From: Bacteroidota bacterium
GTDB taxonomy: Bacteria > Bacteroidota > Bacteroidia > Bacteroidales > F082
Assembly: GCA_016845175.1 (NCBI GenBank)
Contig: JAERTD010000040.1
Location: 1 to 64,000 of the forward strand
Length of the DNA: 64,000 nucleotides
Direction: 5' to 3'
A model generated the notes under the pieces. That model saw only the letters and a list, made by a program, of their open reading frames with translations, had not been told where the DNA came from and ran no database searches. Position numbers and translations under genes: made by a program. This document shows positions 54,073 to 63,097 of this stretch, piece by piece (the first letter of the stretch is position 1; each line of letters begins with the position of its first letter).

Positions 54073-55167
54073 ATGAAACGATTATTAGTGGCCACAGGTG
54101 GTGGTGATTGTCCGGGTTTAAATGCTGTTATACGTGCCATCGTCCACAGGGCTTCCAAGGAAAAAGAATGGGAAATACTTGGCAGTATTCAGGCTTTCAA
54201 TGGCGTACTTTGGGAACCAACCGAAGTGCTTGTTCTGGATGACGATAAGGTTTCCGGCATTCATTTTCAGGGAGGCACTATTATTGAAACAACCAATAAA
54301 GGAGGCCCATTTTCCTGGCCGATTAAAAATAAAGATGGTAGCTGGGACGAAGCCGACCGCTCAGACGAAATGATTAGAAAACTCCAGTATATGGGAGTTG
54401 ATGGGGTAATCAACATAGGTGGTGATGGGTCACAACGAATTTCACAGCGCCTGTTCGAAAAAGGACTCAATATTATAGGTGTTCCCAAAACCATCGACAA
54501 TGATTTGTCTACCACAGATACTACTTTTGGTTTCCAAACAGCAGTACAAATAGCCACAGAATCGGTGGATAAACTGGTTACCACTGCCGCCAGTCACAAC
54601 CGGGTGTTTTTTATGGAGGTGATGGGTAGAGATGCTGGCTGGATCGCTTTAAATGCAGCCGTTGCTGGAGGAGCCGAGGTGGCTATCATACCGGAGTTTC
54701 CATATGATATTAATATTGTAAAAGATGCACTGGAGAAACGTTTCCACCACAACAGAGGTTTTGCCGTTGTGGTAGTTTCTGAAGGTGCACGACCCAAGGG
54801 TGGAACAACAGCCACTGTTTCCAATACTGAAGTGGGGTACCATAATGTAAAACTAGGTGGAGCCGCACAAAAGCTAATGAAGGAACTATCTGAAGCAGGC
54901 TTTAAACATGATATGAGAGAAACCGTATTGGGACATCTGCAAAGGGGAGGTGTACCCATTGCTTATGACAGGGTGATTTCAGCTCAGTTTGGAGTGAAGG
55001 CCTTTGAAATGGCTTTGGAAAATGATTATGGTAAGATGGTGGCCTATCGCCATCCCGACTTCATATCCGTTCCTCTGAAAGAGGCCGTTGCCGAACCCAA
55101 CCTGGTTACTCCTGACAATGCCCTTGTAAAAACAGCCCAGGGTTTGGGAATTTCACTTGGGGTATAA
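54073..55167 (+). CDS. pfkA: 6-phosphofructokinase
   Basis: 364 residues. Phosphorylates fructose 6-phosphate in glycolysis. The opening is MKRLLVATGGGDCPGLNAVIRAI. The nucleotide loop is GGDGS at 116-120 with Gly119 (Gly at this place predicts ATP, whereas Asp predicts pyrophosphate). The catalytic segment PKTIDND has Lys139 and Asp142; Lys139 is the residue found in pyrophosphate enzymes and in the mixed actinobacterial-type group. Substrate-binding parts are EVMGRDAGWIAL and a late LGHLQRGG. The combination predicts ATP dependence, but the enzyme lies beside hppA, another pyrophosphate enzyme, so the phosphoryl donor deserves a test. Confidence 0.93.
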   Translation: MKRLLVATGGGDCPGLNAVIRAIVHRASKEKEWEILGSIQAFNGVLWEPTEVLVLDDDKVSGIHFQGGTIIETTNKGGPFSWPIKNKDGSWDEADRSDEMIRKLQYMGVDGVINIGGDGSQRISQRLFEKGLNIIGVPKTIDNDLSTTDTTFGFQTAVQIATESVDKLVTTAASHNRVFFMEVMGRDAGWIALNAAVAGGAEVAIIPEFPYDINIVKDALEKRFHHNRGFAVVVVSEGARPKGGTTATVSNTEVGYHNVKLGGAAQKLMKELSEAGFKHDMRETVLGHLQRGGVPIAYDRVISAQFGVKAFEMALENDYGKMVAYRHPDFISVPLKEAVAEPNLVTPDNALVKTAQGLGISLGV

Positions 55168-55210
55168 TTAAGTATCAGATTTCTCAGTTGATGTTTATCT
55201 CTTCAGTTTA

Positions 55211-55240
55211 TTGAAGAAGCCACAACTTTGTGTAATTTTG
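55211..55240 (+). promoter_or_regulatory. Promoter of the MscS-like gene
   Basis: TTG at 55211-55213, 19 bases, TAATTTTG at 55233-55240; 28 bases before the ATG at 55269. Confidence 0.7.
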
Positions 55241-55268
55241 TTATATATGTTTAACTAAATCACTTACC

Positions 55269-56102
55269 ATGGATGATATTGACCAACTCACCAACCAAGT
55301 ATCTGAAACAACAAAATGGCTCAGCGAAATCGCGATGGAATATGGATTGAAACTATTGGGTGCCCTGGCAGTCCTGATAATTGGTCTGTGGATCATCGGG
55401 TTGATTTCCAGGAGAATTAAAAAGACACTTAGTAAAGGAGACACTGATGCTTCCTTAAGCTCGTTTTTGGCTAGTTTGCTGAACATTACCCTCAAAGCAC
55501 TTTTGTTTATTAGTGTATTAACCATGATGGGTATACAGATGACCTCCTTTATTGCACTTTTGGGTGCGGCAGGGTTGGCAGTTGGCATGGCTCTTTCAGG
55601 AACCCTGCAGAATTTCGCTGGCGGGGTAATGATACTACTTTTCAAACCGTTTAAAGTGGGCGATTTTATAGATGCCCAGGGTTATATGGGGGCAGTTAAG
55701 GAAATCCAGATTTTCATTACTGTGTTACTAACACCCGACAATAAAACCATTATCATCCCCAATGGAGGTTTGTCAACTGGATCATTAACCAATTTTAGTG
55801 CTCAGGAAAACAGAAGAGTAGATTGGTCATTTGGCATTGCATATGGTGATGACTATGACAAAGCCAAAGAAGTACTATTGGCCATGTTTAATGATGATAA
55901 ACGCATATTGAAAGATCCGGAACCATTTATTGGTTTGGGAGCCCTGGCTGACAGTTCAGTTAATGTTACTGCCAGAGCATGGGTAAATGCAGCCGACTAC
56001 TGGGATGTATTCTTTGAAATCAATGAAAAAGTATATAAGACCTTCGAAAATGAGGGACTCAGTTTCCCATTTCCACAAATGGATGTTCACTTAGATAAAT
56101 AA
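55269..56102 (+). CDS. Small-conductance mechanosensitive channel, MscS family
   Basis: 277 residues, similar to E. coli MscS (286). Three membrane segments (about 27-50, 70-92, 95-128); the third contains the pore-lining glycine/alanine-rich GAAGLAVGMALSGTLQNFAGG. The beta domain follows (FKPFKVGDFIDAQGYMGAVKEIQIFITVLLTPDNKTIIIPNG), then the C-terminal alpha/beta domain. It opens on membrane stretch and releases solutes after osmotic downshift. The next gene begins eight bases after its stop. Confidence 0.93.
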   Translation: MDDIDQLTNQVSETTKWLSEIAMEYGLKLLGALAVLIIGLWIIGLISRRIKKTLSKGDTDASLSSFLASLLNITLKALLFISVLTMMGIQMTSFIALLGAAGLAVGMALSGTLQNFAGGVMILLFKPFKVGDFIDAQGYMGAVKEIQIFITVLLTPDNKTIIIPNGGLSTGSLTNFSAQENRRVDWSFGIAYGDDYDKAKEVLLAMFNDDKRILKDPEPFIGLGALADSSVNVTARAWVNAADYWDVFFEINEKVYKTFENEGLSFPFPQMDVHLDK

Positions 56103-56109
56103 TACGATC

Positions 56110-56808
56110 ATGATAAAGAAAACAGCCTTATTAGTTGCCCTTGTTATCGGCATGCTATGGACCACACAGGCACAGGAAAAACCCTATGTTACTGTAGGTA
56201 GTGAAATGATTTTTTCACTGGCTACCATTGATGATAATGGAAGAAGTGGTAATAACATACTCCGTTGGTCACCTGTATTTAATTTACAGGTGTACGGTAA
56301 TTTTGATGTGGTGAAAAACCTGGGTTTTATCGTTGGTGGAACCATACGAAATGTGGGTTTTATTAATGGAGATACCGATCCCTTGAATTCAGATATTAAG
56401 AAGAAGTACAGAACCTACAATTTTGGTATTCCTGTGGGTTTTAAAGTGGGAAACCTCAATAAGTTCTTCTTCTATGGCGGTTATGAATTGGAGTTTCCTT
56501 TCCATTATAAAGAAAAGACTTTTGTGAATGGAGCCAAACAGGATGCCAAGATAACCACATGGTTTTCAGGACGTGTGCCAACACTGACACATTCGGTTTT
56601 TGCTGGTTTGCAGTTTCCTTATGGCTTTAACCTTAAGTTTAAATACTATTTTACCAACTTTTTCAATGAGTCGTTTACCACAGTGGAAAATGGAGAAAAT
56701 ATACAACCCTATGCCGGCTATAAAGCCAATGTATATTACTTTTCACTGAGTTATGCTTTATTTAGAAATACCAAGGTAACCTATAAGGAGTATAAAGAAA
56801 TCTATTAG
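56110..56808 (+). CDS. Outer-membrane beta-barrel protein
   Basis: 232 residues with signal peptide 1-20 (ends TTQAQ). The mature protein alternates strands (FNLQVYGNFDVVKNLGFIVGGTIRN, YRTYNFGIPVGFKVGN, FKYYFTNFFNES) and ends VYYFSLSYALFRNTKVTYKEYKEIY. Opening strands carry VTVGSEMIFSLATIDDNG. Family unnamed; similar small barrels are common in Bacteroidota. It is co-transcribed with the MscS-like gene and followed by a strong terminator. Confidence 0.8.
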   Translation: MIKKTALLVALVIGMLWTTQAQEKPYVTVGSEMIFSLATIDDNGRSGNNILRWSPVFNLQVYGNFDVVKNLGFIVGGTIRNVGFINGDTDPLNSDIKKKYRTYNFGIPVGFKVGNLNKFFFYGGYELEFPFHYKEKTFVNGAKQDAKITTWFSGRVPTLTHSVFAGLQFPYGFNLKFKYYFTNFFNESFTTVENGENIQPYAGYKANVYYFSLSYALFRNTKVTYKEYKEIY

Positions 56809-56826
56809 AGATTATCTCGAGCACTG

Positions 56827-56868
56827 AAACCATCTCAAAACGGAAGCCTCCGTAATTTGGGATGGTTT
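56827..56868. terminator. Bidirectional terminator between convergent genes
   Basis: Long stem: AAACCATCTCAAA pairs with TTTGGGATGGTTT (one T-G wobble), with an inner stem ACGGA/TCCGT and a two-base bulge. Runs of T follow on the plus strand. It lies between the barrel gene (stop 56808) and tsaB (stop 56870). Confidence 0.88.
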
Positions 56869-56869
56869 T

Positions 56870-57577
56870 TTATTTTAGTCCCTTTACCTTCGGAATGCCA
56901 GCCACAAAGTCCTTCAGATAAAAGGGCTCGAAATAGGCCAAGTCCTCAAATTGTTCATGCTTGAAACGATTTTCAGACAATAAGCACATATGACGTGATG
57001 AAGCCGTGAAGTTATCAAGGAAAATGGCCTGTTTTTGATGAGACAAACTTTCTTGGCACTTGGCTGAACCATCACCGCCAAAGATGATCTGATAATCAGA
57101 TAGATACTCCTTGAAACTCTCTTGATCAATGATCTCGGCTTTTGTATCTCTTACACAACTTCCTGCAACATCATAAAAGGCAGTATAAACCTCCATTCTG
57201 CGGGCATCTATCATGGGTGCGTACAGCACAGGCACAGTGTTTTGCTCTTGTCTTGAAACCGATTGCATACCGGCAGCCATGGCCTCAAGGGTATTTAGTG
57301 CAATGAGGGGTTTGTCAAGTGCATAAGCGTAACCTTTTGCTGTGGAAACTCCAATACGTAATCCGGTATATGAGCCTGGACCCATACTTACAGCTACGGC
57401 ATCCAGATCAGAAAATGTCAAGCCTGATTGTTGAACCACATGCTCAGAAAACAGTGTGATATTCTCTGCATGTGCATTTTTTTTGTTGGAGCACTTCGTA
57501 TGAATGTCCTTGCCATCAACAGCAAGTGTCACTGAACAAATGCCGGTGGCAGTTTCGATATTTAATATTCTGGCCAA
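56870..57577 (-). CDS. tsaB: tRNA threonylcarbamoyladenosine biosynthesis protein TsaB
   Basis: 235 residues from a TTG start at 57577 (Met-Ala-Arg-Ile-Leu-Asn-Ile-Glu-Thr-Ala-Thr, the usual family opening). Partner of TsaD in making the t6A base of tRNAs. ASKHA fold: NIETATGICSVTLA near the start, SMGPGSYTGLRIGVSTAKGYAYAL at about 65-88. A TTG at 57598 would add seven residues, but it lies within the -7 promoter box, so it cannot be used on that transcript. It converges on the barrel gene. Confidence 0.93.
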   Translation of the reverse strand: MARILNIETATGICSVTLAVDGKDIHTKCSNKKNAHAENITLFSEHVVQQSGLTFSDLDAVAVSMGPGSYTGLRIGVSTAKGYAYALDKPLIALNTLEAMAAGMQSVSRQEQNTVPVLYAPMIDARRMEVYTAFYDVAGSCVRDTKAEIIDQESFKEYLSDYQIIFGGDGSAKCQESLSHQKQAIFLDNFTASSRHMCLLSENRFKHEQFEDLAYFEPFYLKDFVAGIPKVKGLK

Positions 57578-57595
57578 GAGTTTTAATTTAAGCGG

Positions 57596-57603
57596 CAAAA
57601 ATA
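57596..57603 (-). promoter_or_regulatory. -7 box of the tsaB promoter
   Basis: TATTTTTG on the minus strand, followed by CCGC, a perfect TAnnTTTG and a near match to the CCGCC extension seen upstream of tRNA-Phe and hppA. It ends 18 bases before the chosen TTG start. Confidence 0.55.
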
Positions 57604-57680
57604 CACAAATCCTGTGTGCTTTATTAAGCTGGCCTCATGAGGAATCGAAAGCCTGCTTACCCACAGGAAAACTCTATTAA

Positions 57681-59051
57681 TTAATCGTCTTTGTCGGAAT
57701 CAGAAAAAAGGTCCTTTTTATCCACCTTCTGCACGCCATCTCTGTTCTTCAGGTTTTTGGACACCGCACGATAAGGGCCTGTGATGACTTCGTCACCTGT
57801 GCTCAGGCCTTCAGTTATTTCAATGAATGTATTGTCCTGAATACCTGTCTCTACTTTCACCAGTCTGGCAATTCCTTCTTCATAAACGAATACGTATTCA
57901 TCAACTTTCTCTTTGGTATCAATGGCATCCTCTGTCTGAGCACGCTCATCTTCGCGTTTCTCCCTGGCCGATTTAACCCTTCCGCTGGTATCTGCCCGGG
58001 TGGTTACAGCCTGGATGGGAACAGTAAGAATATTCACCGAAGTTTCTGTTTCAATTTCCACGGTTGCTGACATACCTGGTCTGAATGGAGAAGGAATAGG
58101 GCTGTCTGGTTTTAGCAGATGCTCATAGGATGATTTCAACATCATAATCTTGACATCGAAGTTTGTTACCTGATCAGCGCTAACACCTATGGTGTTGGCT
58201 GAGGTAGCAATTTCTGTTACCAGACCTTTGAACTCAGTGTCCAGATAAGCATCCACTTCAATGATGGCGGTATCCATAAGACTGACCCTGACAATATCGT
58301 TTTCATTTACCTCCACATTTACCTCAAGGATATCCAGGTTGGCAATACGCATAATTTCCGTTCCGGCTGAAAACTGTGAGGCTCCCGTAACTCTTTCGCC
58401 CTCTTCCACATTGAGTTTGGAAACCGTTCCATCATTTGGAGCATATATACTGGTTCGGTTGAGGTTTTCCCTGGCTTCTTTCACCGATGCCCGGGCGCTG
58501 CTAACCTGAAACTGACTTGATTTGTAATTTTCTTGTGCAGCTTCCACTTCTGCTTCCGCCACCTGAAATTGCGATTGTGAGGTTTCAAACTCAGCATCAG
58601 AAATTACGTTCTTCTTCCACAGTTGCTCGCTACGGTCAAAATCAAGTTTGGATTTGGAAAACTGGGCTTTGCTTTGCGCCAAACGGGCCTTGGCATTGGC
58701 CTCATTGGCCTGAGCCGTTTTCAAAGAAGCTTCAATTTTCTCATAAGTAGAAATATAAATTTCGGGATCAATTTTCGCCAGCTGGGTACCTTTGGTAACA
58801 AAATCACCTTCTTTCACAAACAAATTAATGACTTCGCCCGAAATATATGGGCTGATTTTTACATCTTTTGCTGGTTGGATTTTACCGTTGGCAGATACCG
58901 TTTCCACTATCTTTCGGAGTTCGACCAATTCAGTGGTAACCTTAATGCTTTTTGAGTCTTTGCTTTTGTTGATGGCTAGTATAACAATAACCACTACCAC
59001 CACTGCGGCAGCAATGATTAACCATATCTTCTTTTTATCCGCTTTGGCCAT
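57681..59051 (-). CDS. Efflux periplasmic adaptor (HlyD/MacA family)
   Basis: 456 residues. Membrane anchor at about 9-27. Biotin-lipoyl-like half (KISPYISGEVINLFVKEGDFVTKGTQLAKID), a long helical hairpin (about 95-185, Ala/Gln/Ser-rich), then the second lipoyl half (YAPNDGTVSKLNVEEGERV) and beta-barrel domains. It bridges an inner-membrane pump and a TolC channel. The TolC-like gene is just upstream in the same operon, 84 bases away. The inner-membrane pump usually encoded next is missing here: the following gene is tsaB. A C-terminal charged tail contains an unusual acidic stretch. Confidence 0.92.
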   Translation of the reverse strand: MAKADKKKIWLIIAAAVVVVVIVILAINKSKDSKSIKVTTELVELRKIVETVSANGKIQPAKDVKISPYISGEVINLFVKEGDFVTKGTQLAKIDPEIYISTYEKIEASLKTAQANEANAKARLAQSKAQFSKSKLDFDRSEQLWKKNVISDAEFETSQSQFQVAEAEVEAAQENYKSSQFQVSSARASVKEARENLNRTSIYAPNDGTVSKLNVEEGERVTGASQFSAGTEIMRIANLDILEVNVEVNENDIVRVSLMDTAIIEVDAYLDTEFKGLVTEIATSANTIGVSADQVTNFDVKIMMLKSSYEHLLKPDSPIPSPFRPGMSATVEIETETSVNILTVPIQAVTTRADTSGRVKSAREKREDERAQTEDAIDTKEKVDEYVFVYEEGIARLVKVETGIQDNTFIEITEGLSTGDEVITGPYRAVSKNLKNRDGVQKVDKKDLFSDSDKDD

Positions 59052-59135
59052 GAGAAGTGAATTTAAGAATGAATAATTCCTGAGCCAATAAAATTAGTCT
59101 AAATATTGGCAAGTTGAATCAAATAGTGCCGATTC

Positions 59136-60527
59136 CTAATTGTTGGAAGTAATGTCGTTTAAGGACAGGCTGCGACCCAAATAAAAGTCAAGAATCTTGG
59201 TTTTAAAAATATAGTCGTATTTAGCTGATGCTAAATCAGATTCTGCATTGGAAAGCTGGATTTTGGCCACATTGTAATCGGTTGAATTAACCATACCCAC
59301 ATTCAGTTTCTCTTCAGTATACATAAAGGCTTCTTTGAAAGATTCCACAGACTTTCCTCTGGCGATATAGGTTTGATAGGCTGCCAGTGCATCTGCATAA
59401 GCCGATTCGATATTCTTTCTCAAGCGCAATTTTTCTGCTTGTAAATTTAAATCAACGGTTTCCTGATACATTTTCGATTGGTTAATACTTGTACTTACCT
59501 GATAACCATTGAAAATTGGAATGCTTAGCCCGACATATACCGTCCCCGTCCTGTTATCTTTAAACTGCAGATCAAAAGGCTTGGTGTCACCAAAGATGGG
59601 AAGACCAATATTATCATACCCGGTGATTTCCAGAATCTGGCGTGAGTATCCTGTACCATAGGAACCAGTTGCAAATAATCGTGGACTTCTCATACCCCTT
59701 GCAATGGCAAGACTTTTCTCAGCACTTTGCACCCTGTATTCTGCACTTTTAATTTCAGGCATTATGGCCACCGACTGATTGTAGATCATATCTGCAGGCA
59801 GCAAATTGGGCTGACTCACGATATCCAATGAGGGTTTCTCAATATCAAATTCAGCATTGGCTTCCAGATCCAATAATTGCATCAGATCAAGATAGGCCAA
59901 CAGCAATCGGTTTTGAGCAGTAACCAAATTGGCTTCCTCGCTGGCACCCTGGGCCTGAATATCAAAAAGGCTACCCCTGGCTACGGCACCTGCCTCCACT
60001 TGTTTTTCAGTGCGACTGATTTGTTCCTGGGATGTTTCCACCTGACGTTCGGCATTCTTTACCAGTTCTATATTAAAAAGTATTTGTAGATAACCTGCTG
60101 CAACGTTCAATGACATATCGTTTCTGATGGCATCAGAGTCGTATTTGGCCGCCAAATAATCGAATTGGGTTTTTCTAACATTATTAATTTGTTGCAACCC
60201 ATTAAAAAGGGTTAGGTCAGAACTGACACCAAAACTTGTTCTGTCAGTTTGCTGAGTGACGTAAAGGTTGGTTTGTGGGTCAAGATTCCTACCCCAGTTG
60301 TAGGTTTGGGAAGCACTACCATTAACGGTGGGAAGAAAACCCAGTTTACTTTGCAGCAAATCCTGGTCAGCACTTTCCACATTGATCATGCTTTTCTTTA
60401 TTTCAATGTTGTTTTCAACTGCATAATTGATGCATTCCTCTAATGTCCATAGTTTTTGAGCAACAAGATTGATGCTAAATACAACCATGACCAGCAGGAT
60501 TAATGATATAATGAGCCGTTTATTCAT
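59136..60527 (-). CDS. TolC family outer-membrane efflux channel
   Basis: 463 residues with signal peptide 1-23 (ends NLVAQ). Two OEP repeats: first with TLEECINYAVENNIEIKKS and SVESADQDLLQSKLGFLPTVNGSASQTYNWGRNLD, second with MPEIKSAEYRVQSAEKSLAIARGMRSPRLFATGSYGTGY. Forms the outer-membrane exit duct with the adaptor encoded downstream. I chose the ATG at 60527, which gives a proper signal peptide; the frame remains open to 60575. A -7 box lies about 48 bases upstream. Confidence 0.92.
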   Translation of the reverse strand: MNKRLIISLILLVMVVFSINLVAQKLWTLEECINYAVENNIEIKKSMINVESADQDLLQSKLGFLPTVNGSASQTYNWGRNLDPQTNLYVTQQTDRTSFGVSSDLTLFNGLQQINNVRKTQFDYLAAKYDSDAIRNDMSLNVAAGYLQILFNIELVKNAERQVETSQEQISRTEKQVEAGAVARGSLFDIQAQGASEEANLVTAQNRLLLAYLDLMQLLDLEANAEFDIEKPSLDIVSQPNLLPADMIYNQSVAIMPEIKSAEYRVQSAEKSLAIARGMRSPRLFATGSYGTGYSRQILEITGYDNIGLPIFGDTKPFDLQFKDNRTGTVYVGLSIPIFNGYQVSTSINQSKMYQETVDLNLQAEKLRLRKNIESAYADALAAYQTYIARGKSVESFKEAFMYTEEKLNVGMVNSTDYNVAKIQLSNAESDLASAKYDYIFKTKILDFYLGRSLSLNDITSNN

Positions 60528-60574
60528 GTTTTTTGGTATTAATAGTTGTAGTGGGTTTATCCAAAAATGTGCCA

Positions 60575-60582
60575 CAAATATA
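60575..60582 (-). promoter_or_regulatory. -7 box of the TolC/adaptor operon
   Basis: TATATTTG on the minus strand, perfect TAnnTTTG. An inverted repeat ATTGA-CAA-TCAAT at 60587-60599 lies just upstream in the spacer, a possible repressor site. Confidence 0.45.
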
Positions 60583-60758
60583 ATCGATTGACAATCAATT
60601 ATCTATTAAAAAATCTTAAATGATCCCATAGGATTATTGTCCAGTAAAATACAAGGACTGTTCAAATACGTACAGAGGGGCAGTCCAAAGCACATCTATC
60701 CAGATCCCATTGCCCATCCCATTATATAAATTGATACTTTTATGACAAATTTTCGAAA

Positions 60759-63074
60759 ATGAAGAAAGCCATATTATTCATGCTGGTGTTAGCCATTGCC
60801 CAGCAGGTCTTTAGCCAGAACAGAGACCGTTCCATTGGTGATACCATCCATGCCAATCATTATAGCATCCATTTATTGGAAGTTAATACATCTGAGAAAA
60901 GCATCCGTGCCTTTACCGAGGTAGACATCATACCTCTGGTTGACCAACTCAACACCATTCCGTTGGAACTCATGTCTCTGACTGTAGATTCGGTATTTGT
61001 TGATGGGCAAGCAGCTTCATTTACACATACAGATGACCTATTGCGAATTGGATTACTTATTCCCGCCCAAACCACAGATACACTATCCGTAGTGGTCTAT
61101 TATCAGGGTCAGCCCTTTCATGAAGCCTGGGGCGGTTTCCATTTCGATGGGGATTATGCCTTTAACCTGGGGGTGGGATTTGAATCCATCCCCCACAACC
61201 TGGGTAAATCCTGGTTTCCTTGTATCGATAATTTCACTGATCGGGCTACCTATGATGTTTTTGTTACCGTTGATGAGAACTTAAAAGGTATAGCCGGAGG
61301 TATGCTTGTGAGTATTCAGAATAATGGCGATGGCACCCATACATGGCACTGGCAGTTGAACCACCGTATTCCAACCTATCTGCAATCGGTAATGGTGGGT
61401 GATTACATATTGTATGAAGATGAGTATTATGGCATGGAAGATACCGTCCCTATTCAAATTTATACCAAACCTTCCGATACCGGAAAAGTGGCCGGTTCCT
61501 TTGTGAACCTGCATCAGATTCTGGATTTTTTCGAATCTCATTTTGGACCCTATCCCTTTGGAAGGGTTGGATATACGGGTACAGCCATTGGAGCTATGGA
61601 ACATGCAACCAACATAGCCTATCCACACTTTGCCATCAACGGGAATACTGGTTATGAATCTCTTTACACCCACGAATTATCACATATGTGGTTTGGTGAT
61701 GAAGTAACTTGTTCATCCGCTGAAGAAATGTGGCTCAATGAGGGTTGGGCAAGGTTTTGCGAAATATATTATTTGAAGGTCTTGTATGATGAGCAGACTT
61801 TTATGAATGAGATGCGGGCCAAGCATCATGAGGTACTCACTAAAACCCATGTTACAGACCATGGGTATTGGGCACTGGATAGTGTACCTCAATTGTACAC
61901 TTATGGAAGCACCTCCTATGACAAAGGCGGCGTAGTGGCCAACACCTTGAGAGGCTATCTGGGCGACTCCTTGTTTTTTGATGCCATGGGAGCCTTCCTT
62001 AATCATTTCGCCTTTCAATCGGTTAGTTCGGCTCAAATGCGTGATTTTCTTACAGACTATACCGGCATCAATATGAATGGCTTTTTTGATGCCTGGGTTT
62101 CTACGCCCGGTACCCCTCACTTTGCCATAGATTCAGTGAAATCCTCTGGCTCCGGTAGTACCTATGATATCGAGATGTGGTTCAAACAAAAGTACAAAGG
62201 AGCTGATTTTCTTGCCAACAATAACAGGCTTGAAGTGGGATTTTTGGATGACAATTTTAATATGCATACAGATAGCATCATTTTTTCCGGAGAAACAGGC
62301 TACTCAAGTAAACCACTGGACTTTATACCGGAGGCTGTATTTATAGATCCCTATCAAAAAATAAATGATGCTACCATGGATCAAATGAAGTTCTTTACTT
62401 CTCCACAGTTGTACACCTTCCCTTATACCTATTTTGATTTGGATATTAAGCAATTGGGTGATTCTGCTTTGGTAAGAGCCACCCATAATTGGGTAGCACC
62501 GGATAGCTTGAAACAAAGTGTGGAAGGATTGCGATTGTCTCCCAACCGGTTTTGGACCCTGGAGGGTTTATGGCCTGAAGATTTCAACGCTACCGGAACC
62601 TTTGAATATGATAATGATGAACAGTTGGATGGAGATCTTATCCTGTCAGAAAATGATTCTGTGGTAGTATTGTACCGTGCCGGCGCCCATGATGAATGGC
62701 ATTATGTATCACAAGAGAGACTTGGTCCCTGGCGGGTTGGGTTTATCTTTGTTGAAAACCTGCAAAAGGGAGACTATACGTTAGCAGTTTGGGACAAGCA
62801 GATCGTAGGAGGGCAAGATCTTTCAGCTGAGAAGCAAGTAATGATCTTTCCAAACCCTTCCCATGGACAGCTCAATTTCAAATTCCAGAAAAGAGGAAAC
62901 TATCATGTGCGACTGTTCGACACAAAAGGTGTGTTACTGGATAGTGTTCAATACAGAAGTAAGAATAACAGCTATCGCTGGAAGGAAAAACTGGATTATG
63001 CAGGAGTAGTACTCGTTCGTGTATATGAAAACAACCAAATCATTGCGGCTGAAAAAGTATTGTTTACCCAATAG
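60759..63074 (+). CDS. Secreted M1 family aminopeptidase with type IX sorting domain
   Basis: 771 residues with signal peptide 1-19 (ends QQVFSQ). Zinc motif HELSH at 305-309 with the third ligand Glu328 (NEGWARF), the standard HExxH-x18-E spacing. The substrate-binding motif reads GAMEH at 278-282, where classical enzymes have GAMEN or GGMEN. An unusual extra region follows the catalytic domain (about 450-680). The C-terminus (about 690-771, VMIFPNPSHGQLNFKF and VRLFDTKGVLLD) is a type IX secretion sorting domain. I infer an extracellular or surface-attached peptidase. Confidence 0.92.
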   Translation: MKKAILFMLVLAIAQQVFSQNRDRSIGDTIHANHYSIHLLEVNTSEKSIRAFTEVDIIPLVDQLNTIPLELMSLTVDSVFVDGQAASFTHTDDLLRIGLLIPAQTTDTLSVVVYYQGQPFHEAWGGFHFDGDYAFNLGVGFESIPHNLGKSWFPCIDNFTDRATYDVFVTVDENLKGIAGGMLVSIQNNGDGTHTWHWQLNHRIPTYLQSVMVGDYILYEDEYYGMEDTVPIQIYTKPSDTGKVAGSFVNLHQILDFFESHFGPYPFGRVGYTGTAIGAMEHATNIAYPHFAINGNTGYESLYTHELSHMWFGDEVTCSSAEEMWLNEGWARFCEIYYLKVLYDEQTFMNEMRAKHHEVLTKTHVTDHGYWALDSVPQLYTYGSTSYDKGGVVANTLRGYLGDSLFFDAMGAFLNHFAFQSVSSAQMRDFLTDYTGINMNGFFDAWVSTPGTPHFAIDSVKSSGSGSTYDIEMWFKQKYKGADFLANNNRLEVGFLDDNFNMHTDSIIFSGETGYSSKPLDFIPEAVFIDPYQKINDATMDQMKFFTSPQLYTFPYTYFDLDIKQLGDSALVRATHNWVAPDSLKQSVEGLRLSPNRFWTLEGLWPEDFNATGTFEYDNDEQLDGDLILSENDSVVVLYRAGAHDEWHYVSQERLGPWRVGFIFVENLQKGDYTLAVWDKQIVGGQDLSAEKQVMIFPNPSHGQLNFKFQKRGNYHVRLFDTKGVLLDSVQYRSKNNSYRWKEKLDYAGVVLVRVYENNQIIAAEKVLFTQ

Positions 63075-63097
63075 GCTCAGTAAATAAAGGTTATACC

